A DNA stretch of 23,311 nt, taken from NCBI GenBank assembly GCA_008931825.1, contig QXVZ01008004.1:1-23311 (forward strand), in the 5' to 3' direction. This DNA comes from Phallusia fumigata (lineage: Eukaryota; Chordata; Ascidiacea; Phlebobranchia; Ascidiidae). A model generated the notes under the pieces. It saw nothing but the letters and a program-made list of their open reading frames with translations. It was not told the origin of the DNA and did no database searches. This document shows positions 9,627-18,853 of this stretch, piece after piece (positions within the stretch are counted from its first letter, which is position 1; each line of letters begins with the position of its first letter). The position numbers were made by a program, and so were the translations under genes.

Positions 9627-11126
9627 ATGGACAATTCTGCAAAACTACTGTCGATTTTCCAATGGACTTTGCTCGTGAAATTGGCTTTGTGTTCGAGCGA
9701 ACAAAGCCCGGTGTCATTGTTCACCGACGACCGGGTTTCGGGCCTCGATTTCCAGCAGTTTGGTTTAGCGACTCGGCATAGCTACATCGCCGAGGACTTC
9801 GACATCGGGAATAGTGCGCAAGAGAATCCGTGGACTGAATGGGTCCAGGAACTATTGCAGACCACGGATATTCGCGGGAGCATACAGAAAGCGTTGGACA
9901 CACCGAGATGGTGGCTGGCATGGGAACGGCTCCATCCGTCGACGAGGGATAAAGTGATAGAAGATGTGATGCCGCTCCTCCTCGGGGGCAAAGGAGGAGA
10001 ATGGAGACTCCACTGTTCCGATGCTTACAAACTTTGCCAGGTGGATAAAAATTGCCACAGTAAATTCTGGAACTTCGTGTCGTCGTGCTCCTCAGGAGGA
10101 GAAAGTCAGGCGGTAAGAAGGATGTTCAACATCGGAGGAGGATACAGGGAGTCTTTAAGCAGGAGGAGGATCGCGAGATCGTTGTCGGGGGCAAGAAGAG
10201 CACGGATGCGAGCACGAGCAAGGAGAAGGTACAGAATGAGAAACCAAAGAAGATTAGGGAGCAGGAGACCTCAGAAAAGGTTTAAGCCGCGAAAGTTGGC
10301 GGCAAAGTATTTGAATTACTGGATGGGACAGAAGTGGAAGAAAGTGTTCTACAAACGCCTCCCATCCCACGACGAGGAAACATGTCCTCCAAAATGCGTG
10401 CAGGCTCTCATACTTCTCAACAACACAATATACAGCTCGTTGTTAGCGCGCTGCGACTGTGCGTTGGACTCTTTGCTCAGAAGGCAAGAAAATACTACAG
10501 AGCGCAATCCGTTAACTCCTGACAATGGGGAGTTGAGTTTTCCCTACGCGAGGCAGCACTTGTACGGAACCGAGAGCAGTACAGTGGCGCCCACGTGGAA
10601 TGAAGGATTCTGTCGACGTCATCAATCGACTGCGCGTAAATGCCGGCCAAGGTTGTTCCTGCCCCGCGGAGGGCAAATTGGCTGCACGGAGGCGAGGATA
10701 CGATGTGAACATAAACCCAAGTGCAGAAAAGCCCAAAACCGATTTCTTAAGAGCTGTTCGCAAGTTATAAACGGTTTAAAATGCACGCGCGCGTGTTCGA
10801 AAGCCATTGCGGCGCTCAAACAAGCTTCAAAACATTTCAGCACGTGCGTGTGCGACGGCGTTGAGGGCAAAGACTGTCGAAACATTCGCTCAAACATATA
10901 TGAGCTGTGCGGTTGTTCATCGAGCGCCTTGCAGAAATTCCGCGGGACCTGGCCGACGCGGATTCCCGCAAGGCGAAGATTAAAATGTTGGGGTGGGCGA
11001 AACCCTGAGAAACGGTTGCATAGGATTGCGAATGTCAGTAATGACTCGAATCAAACGCAAAAAGCGTTGAAATATTTAGGCACTATGTTGCTTGCAGTAT
11101 ATGCCCTGTCTTGGTTTAAGTATTAG
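9627..11126 (+). CDS. GAS1: GAS1-like GPI-anchored Hedgehog co-receptor, intronless
   Basis: GAS1 is a GDNF-receptor-alpha-related surface protein that binds Hedgehog with Patched and can modulate RET. The 499-codon ORF is uninterrupted, matching the single-exon vertebrate gene. Residues 1-24 form a signal peptide. The first GFR-alpha-like domain has C130, C137, C143 and C154, then after an insertion CPPKC (253-257), NNT and CDCA. The second domain spans 353-430 with GCTEA, NGLKC and CVCDG, all as in GAS1. The C-terminus (481-497) is a short hydrophobic tail preceded by small residues near 471-474, fitting a GPI signal. N-glycosylation sequons lie at N265, N289, N469, N472 and N475. Odd points: a roughly 105-residue region before the first cysteine, and an insertion at 163-222 with 23 arginines in 60 residues. 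The start has a good context (AAACATGG). Confidence 0.88.
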   Translation: MDNSAKLLSIFQWTLLVKLALCSSEQSPVSLFTDDRVSGLDFQQFGLATRHSYIAEDFDIGNSAQENPWTEWVQELLQTTDIRGSIQKALDTPRWWLAWERLHPSTRDKVIEDVMPLLLGGKGGEWRLHCSDAYKLCQVDKNCHSKFWNFVSSCSSGGESQAVRRMFNIGGGYRESLSRRRIARSLSGARRARMRARARRRYRMRNQRRLGSRRPQKRFKPRKLAAKYLNYWMGQKWKKVFYKRLPSHDEETCPPKCVQALILLNNTIYSSLLARCDCALDSLLRRQENTTERNPLTPDNGELSFPYARQHLYGTESSTVAPTWNEGFCRRHQSTARKCRPRLFLPRGGQIGCTEARIRCEHKPKCRKAQNRFLKSCSQVINGLKCTRACSKAIAALKQASKHFSTCVCDGVEGKDCRNIRSNIYELCGCSSSALQKFRGTWPTRIPARRRLKCWGGRNPEKRLHRIANVSNDSNQTQKALKYLGTMLLAVYALSWFKY

Positions 11127-11725
11127 TTTGTTCGCCTTTTTTGTCAACGCGCAAGAGATTTAAAAAAGTTTCTCTTTTTAATATTATTTGTTTTATTCTT
11201 TTTTTGTTGTTTTTTCTTTTCTTCAAACCCGGCTTAAAGTGTTTTGCATCTTTTTTCTGCTTGTTGTCTGATTTCTGCGCGATTTTTTTTGTTTGCAAGT
11301 GTTACTGTAAGCGCGGCTAATCATAATGCGCCAAGTTTAAGTGGACGACGCAAAAACAGCTTCTTTTTTTCCTTTCCTTGAATGGCCTTTTTGCCCGCTT
11401 CCGAAAATCTTCAATCTTGATTTTTCATAGCATCAGGGCATTTGTTATACTTCCTCCAAATATAGATTTTTGCGTTATACATTTATATATATATGTTATT
11501 TAGTGCCGTTCATGTTTATATTGGACCGGATTTTAGGGCCGGGGCATTTGTCTTTTTAAGGAGGTTTTAAAATTAAACTATTTCGTGTAACAAACTATAT
11601 CTGGTGAGAAACAATACGTATACGCAAGAGTACCGACCAGGGAAATTTTCATTTTCTTTAATTTATTTACTTGATAACAATCTGCACCCACGTTTTTGCA
11701 AGAGCGTATCCCTACTACATACATA
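11127..11725. other. GAS1 3' flank, T-rich
   Basis: Long T-rich tracts fill 11160-11290. No AATAAA was seen on the plus strand in the first 450 nt. A variant signal ATTAAA lies at 11572-11577. No gene was recognised. Confidence 0.45.
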
Positions 11726-11804
11726 TAAGGTTTCTTCTGGCGAAATGTATTTTTGCATTCCAACGTTTTGACGACGCAAAAATACATTTGTCAGAAGAGC
11801 CTTG
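11726..11804. ncRNA. Candidate miRNA precursor hairpin downstream of GAS1
   Basis: Bases 11743-11756 and 11776-11789 are perfectly complementary over 14 nt, with a 19-nt loop. Below a small internal loop (GCG against GT), 11733-11739 pairs with 11792-11798. Below that AAGG pairs with CCTT plus wobbles. The total is about 26 bp in 79 nt, close to animal pre-miRNA dimensions. The transcribed strand cannot be told from sequence. It lies about 600 bp past the GAS1 stop and could be in the same transcript. A small palindromic element is the alternative. Confidence 0.45.
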
Positions 11805-12315
11805 ATAAGGACACGCCCCCTCTTTCCAATCCGGCCCAGTAAAGTTTGCAGCATCAGCTGAAATTATCCCCGTTGCTTTTCAACGCTCCCCCCAGGAATT
11901 CGGGGTTATAGTTTACTCCACCCTCCGATGCATTTGCCAGTCACGAAATATCGCAACGAATACCGATGAAACTGAATTATCCGTGAATTGGCCGTTTACA
12001 ACACGTTCGTTCAAACCCGTATGAATCGTGTGTGTTCCTTTACTTGAGCCATGTCAAGTGCATCAGGTCAGATGGGAACGATAATTTAGGCAGACGTAAT
12101 AGCTATAGTGGTTTTAATGGTCTGATTCGGCTTTTGGGACTTAGTACTTGAGATTCGGAATGGCTGTAGACAAATCAATTCTAGAATTCAGTTCAATGAA
12201 CGACAAATTCTTGGTGCTATAAACTCTGGGCTTCTTCTAAGTGAATTATATTACAACACAGGAGAAAACAAAATGTCACAAAAAAGCCAAATTGCATTTC
12301 CTTGAGAGTTACTGA

Positions 12316-12387
12316 AACGTGGAACGCGTCAAAGTAGTCTGTAATTTTTTGCAAAACATAACTGCCAGAGAACTTGTATATAGTTAA
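12316..12387 (+). repeat. SET-like repeat copy a (short C-terminal fragment)
   Basis: The plus strand encodes a 23-residue stretch with VKVV and then QNITARELVYS before TAA, preceded directly by an in-frame stop. It resembles the other copies (the (N/S)IT.(R/K)EL motif). The wording VKV...(I)...EL..Y is reminiscent of the SET-domain C-terminal segment. It lies antisense to the end of copy b and forms with it a 28-nt inverted repeat. Confidence 0.35.
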
Positions 12388-12928
12388 CACGCTTTATTGC
12401 TACTTGCATTAGGCACCGAAACTGACAACAGCGATTGTCCAAATGTTGCAATACAATGAATTTACTATGTACAAGTTCTTTGACGGTTATGTTTTCTATG
12501 AGGCTACTCGTCACGTCCGTATACTCGTGTTCCGAAGTTTTATTGCAATTATGATTTACAAATTCAATCATTGAAATAAACCCTGTGTGGCATTTATCCT
12601 CTTTCCGCTTTTCAAATACCGCCGTGGTTGGGGGAATATAGGTGCAACATATTTGCGTAATTAAAGTCTCAGATGACAAGATTGGCGACAGACCGCACCC
12701 GATCTCGGTGCTAAAACGATTTTTATCGACGCCCAAATGTGCGATAAAAAATTCCGGACAAGCAGAGATTTCGCGTTTTAAAGATTGTGACGAAATAAGC
12801 AAACAAGGAGGTTTCGGTTCAACATTGGTGGCTAGAAAAAAATGTTTTGCTTCGGAGGGCTGTAGTGGGTTATCAACAAGTTTTGTGCCTTTAACCATGA
12901 CGAAGTTGTTTACATGAAGAGTTGGCAT
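12329..12928 (-). pseudogene. SET-like (KMT5/SUV4-20-like?) ORF, copy b, longest of the family
   Basis: A 199-codon ORF in AT-rich DNA is unlikely by chance. No domain is certain. In order it shows IGC followed by a P/L segment (about residues 75-80), FVNHNCN (about 127-133), and NITVKEL (about 150-156). This order and spacing resemble KMT5B/C: VGC near the start of the SET core, FINHDC for the cofactor-binding turn, then the RDI..GEEL segment. The glycine of G-E-E-L and the final catalytic tyrosine are not preserved, since F stands at the expected Y. If it is a SET protein it is probably inactive or decayed. It begins at an ATG with GGTAAG just upstream, so it may also be an exon remnant. 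Nearby copies on both strands argue for a repeat-derived sequence. The SET identity is an inference from motifs. Confidence 0.35.
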
Positions 12929-12933
12929 CTTAC

Positions 12934-13077
12934 CAAATTTGCACTGTTTTTGAAACTTTGTTAAAGTTGACCTTAAAAATTGGAGGACAGGACATGGAAT
13001 TGAGGGGTAACTTAATTAAGAACATAACTTCCAGAGAACTTGCAAAACAATGTATTCACTATGTACGAGATTTCTAG
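12934..13077 (+). repeat. SET-like repeat copy c
   Basis: This open stretch, ending at TAG, encodes IGGQDMELRG, LIKNITSREL and then CIHYVRDF. It aligns with the end of copy b (LIENITVKEL) and fits the KMT5 pattern K..xGRD...VK..RDI..GEEL..CxYG..F with one residue of slip. Copy c is head-to-head with copy b. Confidence 0.35.
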
Positions 13078-13383
13078 CAGTTGTGTTTTTAATTAAGCGA
13101 TTAGAAAATCCTCTTTTAGTAAATAAAGTCGTACCAGTGCAATATTATAAGTGCTGCTGTGACATTATGTATACCGTCGTCACCTAATTTGATTTTTCGA
13201 AGGCCGTTAGCAACACAATTATCCTGTTCGGCCTGTGAAAGCAGCGCATTTCAAACAGCTACCTGTTCTGCAACGCCGGCACGTTTGCGCCACGGAAATA
13301 GCGGGTTTTAACAGGTGGAAGTTTGAACGTGGATTAGGCGGAGCGAAAACGTGTCAATTCCATCATAACTTGAGCGTTCCTGN

Positions 13384-13528
13384 CCAAATTTGCACTGTTT
13401 TTGAAACTTCGTTAAATCTGACCATAAAAGTAGTAGGACAGGACATAGAATTGAGGGGAAGCTCAATTAAGAACATAATTTACAGAGAACTTGCAAAACA
13501 ATGTATTCACTATGCACGAGATTTCTAG
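13384..13528 (+). repeat. SET-like repeat copy c' (allelic or duplicate partner of copy c)
   Basis: It encodes the same peptide as copy c with changes (IKNIIYREL, HYARDF), open to the same TAG. Many differences from copy c change amino acids (for example ITS to IIY), which does not suggest strong protein constraint. Confidence 0.35.
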
Positions 13529-14640
13529 GAGTTGTGTTTTTGATTAAGCGAATAGAAAATCCTCTTTTAGTAAATAAAGTCGTGCCAGTGCAATATTATA
13601 AGTGCTGCTGTGACATTACGCATACCGTCGCCCCCTAAAACAATAATTAGATTATCCAAGGCCGTTAGCAACATAATTATCCTGTTCGGCCTGTGAAAGC
13701 AGCGCATTTCAAACAGCTACCTGTTCTGCAACGCCGGCACGTTTGAGCCACGGAAATAGCGGGTTTTAACAGGTGGAAGTTTGAACGTGGATTAGGCGGA
13801 GCGAAAACGTGTCAATTCCATCATAACTTGAGCGTTCCTGCGTTGAATAAGGACAAGCAGAGAACAATGTCAACACTAGCCCCACCTTACGACAAGAATA
13901 ATATCACCAGCGCACCGGGGATCAACGGAACAATGGGATCGCGATTCATCATTCGAAAATTCCATAAACGCGCTGTGACGTAACACTGCCGATTGTGGTT
14001 TGTTATTCCACTATTCGGTGTCTAACGCTGTCGCTATTTGTGACGTACGTGACAGGCGATGACGTATCGGGCGCGGATTGGCGGATATTGAGTTGTCGTC
14101 CTTGGCGGAGGTTATGTGGGGAGGGGACCACCCAGGAAGGAAAGCGCGCGCGTTTTAACCTTCGAAAAACATGTTGCAGCGTTTGTGCTGTCGCCGCTAC
14201 TGCCCATCGCGCTGTTTGTTGCAAAACTGCCGATGAGTGTCGAGTTTCTAAAAGTGTGTGGCGACCGAAAACATTGCGTCTGTTAACACTTGCGGCTTTG
14301 TATCCTTAATGCGGGTTTCCTAACGAGCTTTGTGCAGTCTTCTGTGTCGATGTTGTGCTTGTATGGTTAAAAATTCTCATGGACTTGTCGTAAACCTAAT
14401 TAAAAATCCCGTATTGATGTCTTTGTCAATATAACACAACTTCAAATCTAATCGACCTCCAAACAATTAAGCACACCTTGTACGGAGTAATATATACGTT
14501 TTAAGTGCTCTGTTCTCTGACAGCTTTTAAGCCTGCGGTTTCTGTGAAAAGTAGCGAAACTACTCAACACTTTTACGGAGCATGTAGATGATTGCAAAAC
14601 GACGCGCGTTTACTTCTCGTGCCGCCAAATCCGCGTGCAT

Positions 14641-14676
14641 ATTGTTTTCAAAACAATCGCCTTTGTTTCGAAACAA
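14641..14676. promoter_or_regulatory. Two adjacent palindromes with SOX-type cores
   Basis: Bases 14641-14657 (ATTGTTTT C AAAACAAT) and 14663-14676 (TTGTTTCGAAACAA) are perfect inverted repeats 5 nt apart. Both carry AACAA/TTGTT cores as bound by SOX or FOX factors. Function is inferred only. Confidence 0.3.
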
Positions 14677-15887
14677 GCCGAGCGCGCGCGTCAGGGTCAG
14701 AAATACTTTTGCAGGTGGCCTGGCCCCACGGATGACTTTCAAATTCCGAGGATAGCAACCCGATGCTTTGAGCCTTAAAACTGCTGAAAATCAAAATCAA
14801 CACAAATCACTTTTTCCTGTTTTACATGAGAAAGCGACATTTAGTCGGAGGCAATAGGTCGTTTTGTTAAACATAAATTGCTGGAGAGTATGAAAGCGGT
14901 TATGGTTAAAGTCCATACCTCTTTCGTGGGAAGCTACAATTGAAATCATTGGTCGCAGTCAGCTACATTAAGTAATGCTTGTTGACAAAATCGTGACTGA
15001 CGAAGCTACAGATTCGGGCATGTACAACACTGAGTTTGCCATTCACCAATCGTGCATCCAACTTAACGCATAGTGGAGTGGGTTATCAGCTCAACGGCCA
15101 CCAAGACTGTCACCACACACCACCAAGGCAATTTCAAGGGCCCTTCAAAAGGTTTTATCAACGTGATTGACAAGCAACATGCGCCAGGGACCTGCAATCG
15201 CGACAGTTAAGGGTGTTCGGGACAAAAATAGCCTTAAACCTCGTCTGTGGGCCCCGACAAAGACCACCCACCGTGTCCGCGCGACCCAACAGCCTGACTT
15301 GGAAGTTGCCAACCCTGCGATGCAAATGTTCCATCCTGATGCGAGATTTTGTGACTCGAACACGGGAATTGCTCGGCGTTGTGGGGAGTCCAATTATTCG
15401 CGTGTTATTCTGGCGGTCACGTGTGAGGAAAACATGGGGAGGGGGAGATGTTGGTTTAGTAAGGGGAATACCCTGTCGTAGCAATCATGGGGGGCTTAAA
15501 ACAACACCTGCAAGCTTCGTGCTAAGGTGTGGCGCTCGCCATGCCCCAACTTCTGTGTCTGTGCTGATAATGTCCCCGAAAATAGAGAAATACGTTCAAT
15601 TTTTCTGCTGAACGTGGTGGTTTATGATTTGTGAAACGCGCCGAGACAATACATCAATCAAATTTTCACTGGTAAAAAATACCTTTTGGTTTTTAAAATA
15701 GCAACACATGAGGTGTTATAAATATCCCCTTCTCCTTGGAAATTTTAAAGGCGTTTTGTGGGATTTTTTGGCATTTACCAGCAAGGGGAGTTACAATTTC
15801 CGTCAACAGGACGCCGACAAATTAACATTTCCAGAACTTCTTGTGATTCTGCAATCAAAAATCCAATGAGCGTGCCCAAGTTCTCAC

Positions 15888-15931
15888 GACACTTATACAA
15901 GTCTGAATTCGAATCCGGACTTGTAAGTGTC
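15888..15931. repeat. 44-nt near-perfect palindrome
   Basis: The two halves, centred between 15910 and 15911, are complementary except for a 2-nt bulge (TA in GACACTTATACAAGTC against GACTTGTAAGTGTC), one wobble and one mismatch, with no loop at the centre (ATTCGAAT). Confidence 0.7.
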
Positions 15932-16201
15932 CAAACATTCAGCCAGACGAAGTGAACAAGTTTTCAGTGTTCCTAAATAGATTCACCTCGATAACAACGT
16001 GTGCAGCTCCAGTGAAAATTGTCCAATGTGGGAATATAAAACCACATAGTTTCCACAGCCAGCATTTTTCGACCCACACACCCTTAGAAATGTTAATTTT
16101 CGCCACAATTCCCCCGTTTAGCGACAAATCGTCGAAGCTCGCGCGCCCAGCTTGTTATTTCCGATCGTGTGAGGTCGAAATCTCGAATCGGACTCCTATT
16201 G

Positions 16202-16209
16202 TGACGTCA
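16202..16209. promoter_or_regulatory. CRE palindrome TGACGTCA
   Basis: A perfect CREB/ATF site in the context ATTGTGACGTCAT. It shares TTGTGACGTCA with the sites at 6550 and 17102. Confidence 0.4.
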
Positions 16210-16318
16210 TAACGAAGTGGCAGACGACTTGGGTGATATACGGTGAAGCTTGTAAATTGGTTCGCACCATTGTATGTGAAATGTTAAGTCGAATTAAAAT
16301 CCAAGGACCGCACACAGT

Positions 16319-16597
16319 TTGCACGGATTGGATTTATTACTTTTATTTCTAAACCAGCAGCTGTTTGCACGTCAATTGAAATGGTCCATTATTTCAGATG
16401 TTACGTATTTCGTCGTACCACGTTTGGTTATAAGTTTAAAAACCAATAAAGGGAAAAACAAAGTGGAATTTTGCATGAGCGGTTGCCGGCATCTATCTGA
16501 TGTCTGTATTTTTAAGGATAAGGTAACAACACACAAACGAATCGATAACATGGCGCATTTCACTAATGCAACGTTCCTAATAGACGCATTTGGTTAA
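16319..16597 (+). pseudogene. Possible SET-like fragment, copy e (weak)
   Basis: A 92-codon open stretch encodes RLVISLKTNKGKNKVEF followed by SGC, a K/R-rich patch and NATFLIDAF. This could match the KMT5 order KIVATKEW...K.E..VGC ... AAFINHDC, but the NHxC motif is not preserved. The length alone is not beyond chance. It lies about 130 bp from copy d, in the opposite orientation. Confidence 0.2.
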
Positions 16598-16727
16598 TAG
16601 GCTTTCAACAATTATAAAAAGCGTTTAATTTTATAACTAAAACGCAATACCGTACACCCAAACTGACATAAATTTTACGAAATTGAATTTAAGATAGGAT
16701 AACAAGACACAGACTTGAAAAGTAGAT

Positions 16728-16860
16728 TTAGTTATGCACTGATGAAAGCAACAGCGATTGTTGAAACGTTTGCATTGCAATGTATTCACTCCACACAAGC
16801 TCTCGGGCGGTTATGCTTTGAATTGAGGTGTTTGAGATGCTGAAAGGCTCATAGGGCGCC
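16728..16860 (-). repeat. SET-like repeat copy d
   Basis: The minus strand encodes NTSIQSITARELVWSEYI and continues to a TAA at 16730. It matches copy b (TSSLIENITVKELVHSKFI) in peptide. About 80 nt of DNA (ACAGCGATTGT...GGTTATG) also match the copy b region at 12430-12508. Confidence 0.4.
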
Positions 16861-17101
16861 GAGTGGGGGAAAGTTTAGGGGCACGCAGCAAGCAGAACTA
16901 CAACCGGTGTTGACACAGCTCACATCAACTCTGGGCCTTGTAACTACAGCGAGCATCGCGCGACACATTGCTGACATGGTTGCGGCAAGTCCCGTTGATA
17001 ATGCGGCGACGATCCCGCCAAGCAGCGATTAGCAGTGATTCCAAGCGTCGCGCGCAAACAAACACTTTACACTGCGCGCGATGCCACCAGAGCTGCGATT
17101 G

Positions 17102-17109
17102 TGACGTCA
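17102..17109. promoter_or_regulatory. CRE palindrome TGACGTCA
   Basis: A perfect CREB/ATF site in the context GATTGTGACGTCACAG, in a CG-rich patch. Confidence 0.4.
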
Positions 17110-18748
17110 CAGAGACCACACGCAGGTGATTGACAGGTGGAGTGTGGTGTTGAGAGCTCGAGCGGAGGGATTTGTGCTTAAGCGGATCCAACGGGAAGCG
17201 GATCAAGTTTGAAATAATGAGCGATGTCGTTCGAACTGCCCCTGCCCCGATGATGTCAGCACAAGGGCTTGACAAAACAACTTTCGCCGGCCTGCGGTTG
17301 ATTTTTTGCCGCCGTCACGATTTATAAACTCGATGTCGCGAGTTTGGTTAGAAGCGTGCGCGGAATTTCGGTGTTGTTGCTGCACGTCGGTCAGTGGCGC
17401 ATTTAAAACAACAGCTAGGGGGAGCAGCGTCGTATCTGCGCATAGCTTGGTAATGATCACATTGGACCTGCGAGACACGACCTGAGTTTTTGTCAAGATA
17501 ATTGAGGCAAAATTCACAGTTGTAAAACATAAACTACAGCAATATCGTGGGACGTTGCTGTAGGCCAACGAATTTTTTCAGTTAAACGAGACAATAAGAA
17601 CACCGGTGATATGGGTAACATTACGGGAAAATGGCGAAATAGTAAGATACAAAGTCAATGTGCGTGCCCTTAAGAGCACTAAGAAGACTCATACACCTAA
17701 ATGTACTTCTTTTCAGTTGAAAATTAAGGCCTTTCTCATGTTTGGTTGAGTCCGCGCTAAGACAAATTTTAAACACAAATTAAGCTTTCTGAATTTTGGC
17801 GTTTTGTTGGGCAAATAACTTGATAGTTTATAAAGTCAAACGCACAGTTTCCCAGCTATTCTGCAATCAAAGGTCCAAAAATCGCCTGGTTTAGCGGTTG
17901 CAAGAAACAAATCCAATTAAAATGGCGAGAAGTGGTCGAATGCAACTCAACTCCAGTGTTGCAAGTACAAGGCGGCAACCACTAAGCCAGCTAACATGAG
18001 ATCACCTATCTGCCGGCGCGTCAATTACCTGCAAGCACATGCTTCATCGCCCAAATTCGCTTGCTTCTGTTGTAGTGAGGCGCCCAAAAATTAACAAAAT
18101 TCTCGCGCAAATTACCGAAGACTTCACAAGCTTCAATGGCGGGTAATTGCACAACGCTGGGGTCCGGGAGCTCTGGGGCGTCTAGCCTGGGGCACAGGCC
18201 CCCACTCGGGTGGTAAACGGGGTTAACAAACAAGCCACTTTGATAAGCCTCGCTTAAGGAATTAAAACCAGATTAAGTCCAATTAGCTTGGTGCGCGATC
18301 GGTGCGGGATGAGCTGTAAAAACACGCCGGAATTTCTGCTCCTTAAGCAAAGCTGGTGGAAGAAAAGATGCAGGGATTTTCGGGTTGTTGATAGCAAGCG
18401 GTTATCCTTGTTTTTTGGCGTTACTGCAACTGGTGCTAATTTGTTTGGGGGAACAGTCGACCGCCGACGCTTAATGTGTTTTGCCATTGCGGGCCAAACA
18501 GGGCCTCCTCTGTTGTCCGTGTCAGATACAGCCCACCTCACCTCACGTCAGTTAGCAACCCGCCGAATACCCGACATACCTCGCACGTGATCAGCGCTTT
18601 CACACATTTGATTGACAGCTGCTGCTTGCAATGTTCAACGCCAAGGCCAAATTTCGAACGAAAAACAATACGGCTTCGAGCACTTGAAGATCTCGAACCG
18701 CGCGATCAATGATTCTTGTCATTCAAACGTGGCGCGTTCGCCTAACTA

Positions 18749-18853
18749 TGACGTCACAATGGCGTGCGAGACACGTGTTTAAACCAACGCGTCGCAATGG
18801 ATGCGCACGCTTGGCATTGCAAGTATCCATAGCAACCTCCTGGTCATATAAAT
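18749..18853 (+). promoter_or_regulatory. Promoter-like module: CRE, RFX X-box and TATA box
   Basis: Within 105 bp lie a perfect CRE (18749-18756), an RFX-type X-box GTATCCATAGCAAC (18823-18836) and TATAAAT (18847-18853). The order would place a transcription start near 18875-18885 on the plus strand. No recognisable coding exon follows, so it could drive a non-coding RNA, a first non-coding exon, or act as an enhancer. Confidence 0.4.

Larger units (their letters stand above)
12933..13840. repeat. Diverged ~450-bp duplication around the N at 13383
   Basis: Bases 12933-13382 and 13384-13840 align end to end with scattered substitutions and small indels, visibly more than in the duplication at 901-1512. 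The join is a single N. Two alleles placed side by side is the simplest reading. A true tandem duplication is possible, given the higher divergence. Confidence 0.75.
13841..16318. other. 2.5-kb non-coding stretch downstream of the duplication
   Basis: No gene is supported. Several frames on both strands are open at 15145-15611, but this reflects low stop-codon content in GC-richer sequence. Notable sites are listed separately: twin palindromes at 14641-14676, a near-palindrome at 15888-15931 and a CRE at 16202. Confidence 0.55.

Noticed and set aside
10085-10897. Several ORFs inside GAS1 in other frames
   Set aside because: All lie within the well-supported GAS1 reading frame and have no independent support.
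12642-12917. 91-codon plus-strand ORF
   Set aside because: It is the antisense shadow of the 199-codon minus-strand ORF, which has the better motif support.
15145-15611. Three long overlapping ORFs on both strands
   Set aside because: Frames on both strands are open at once because the patch is GC-richer and poor in stop codons. No domain, start context or splice sites support a gene.
17203-17568. 121-codon minus-strand ORF
   Set aside because: No ATG at its start, no motif, and composition like the surrounding non-coding DNA.
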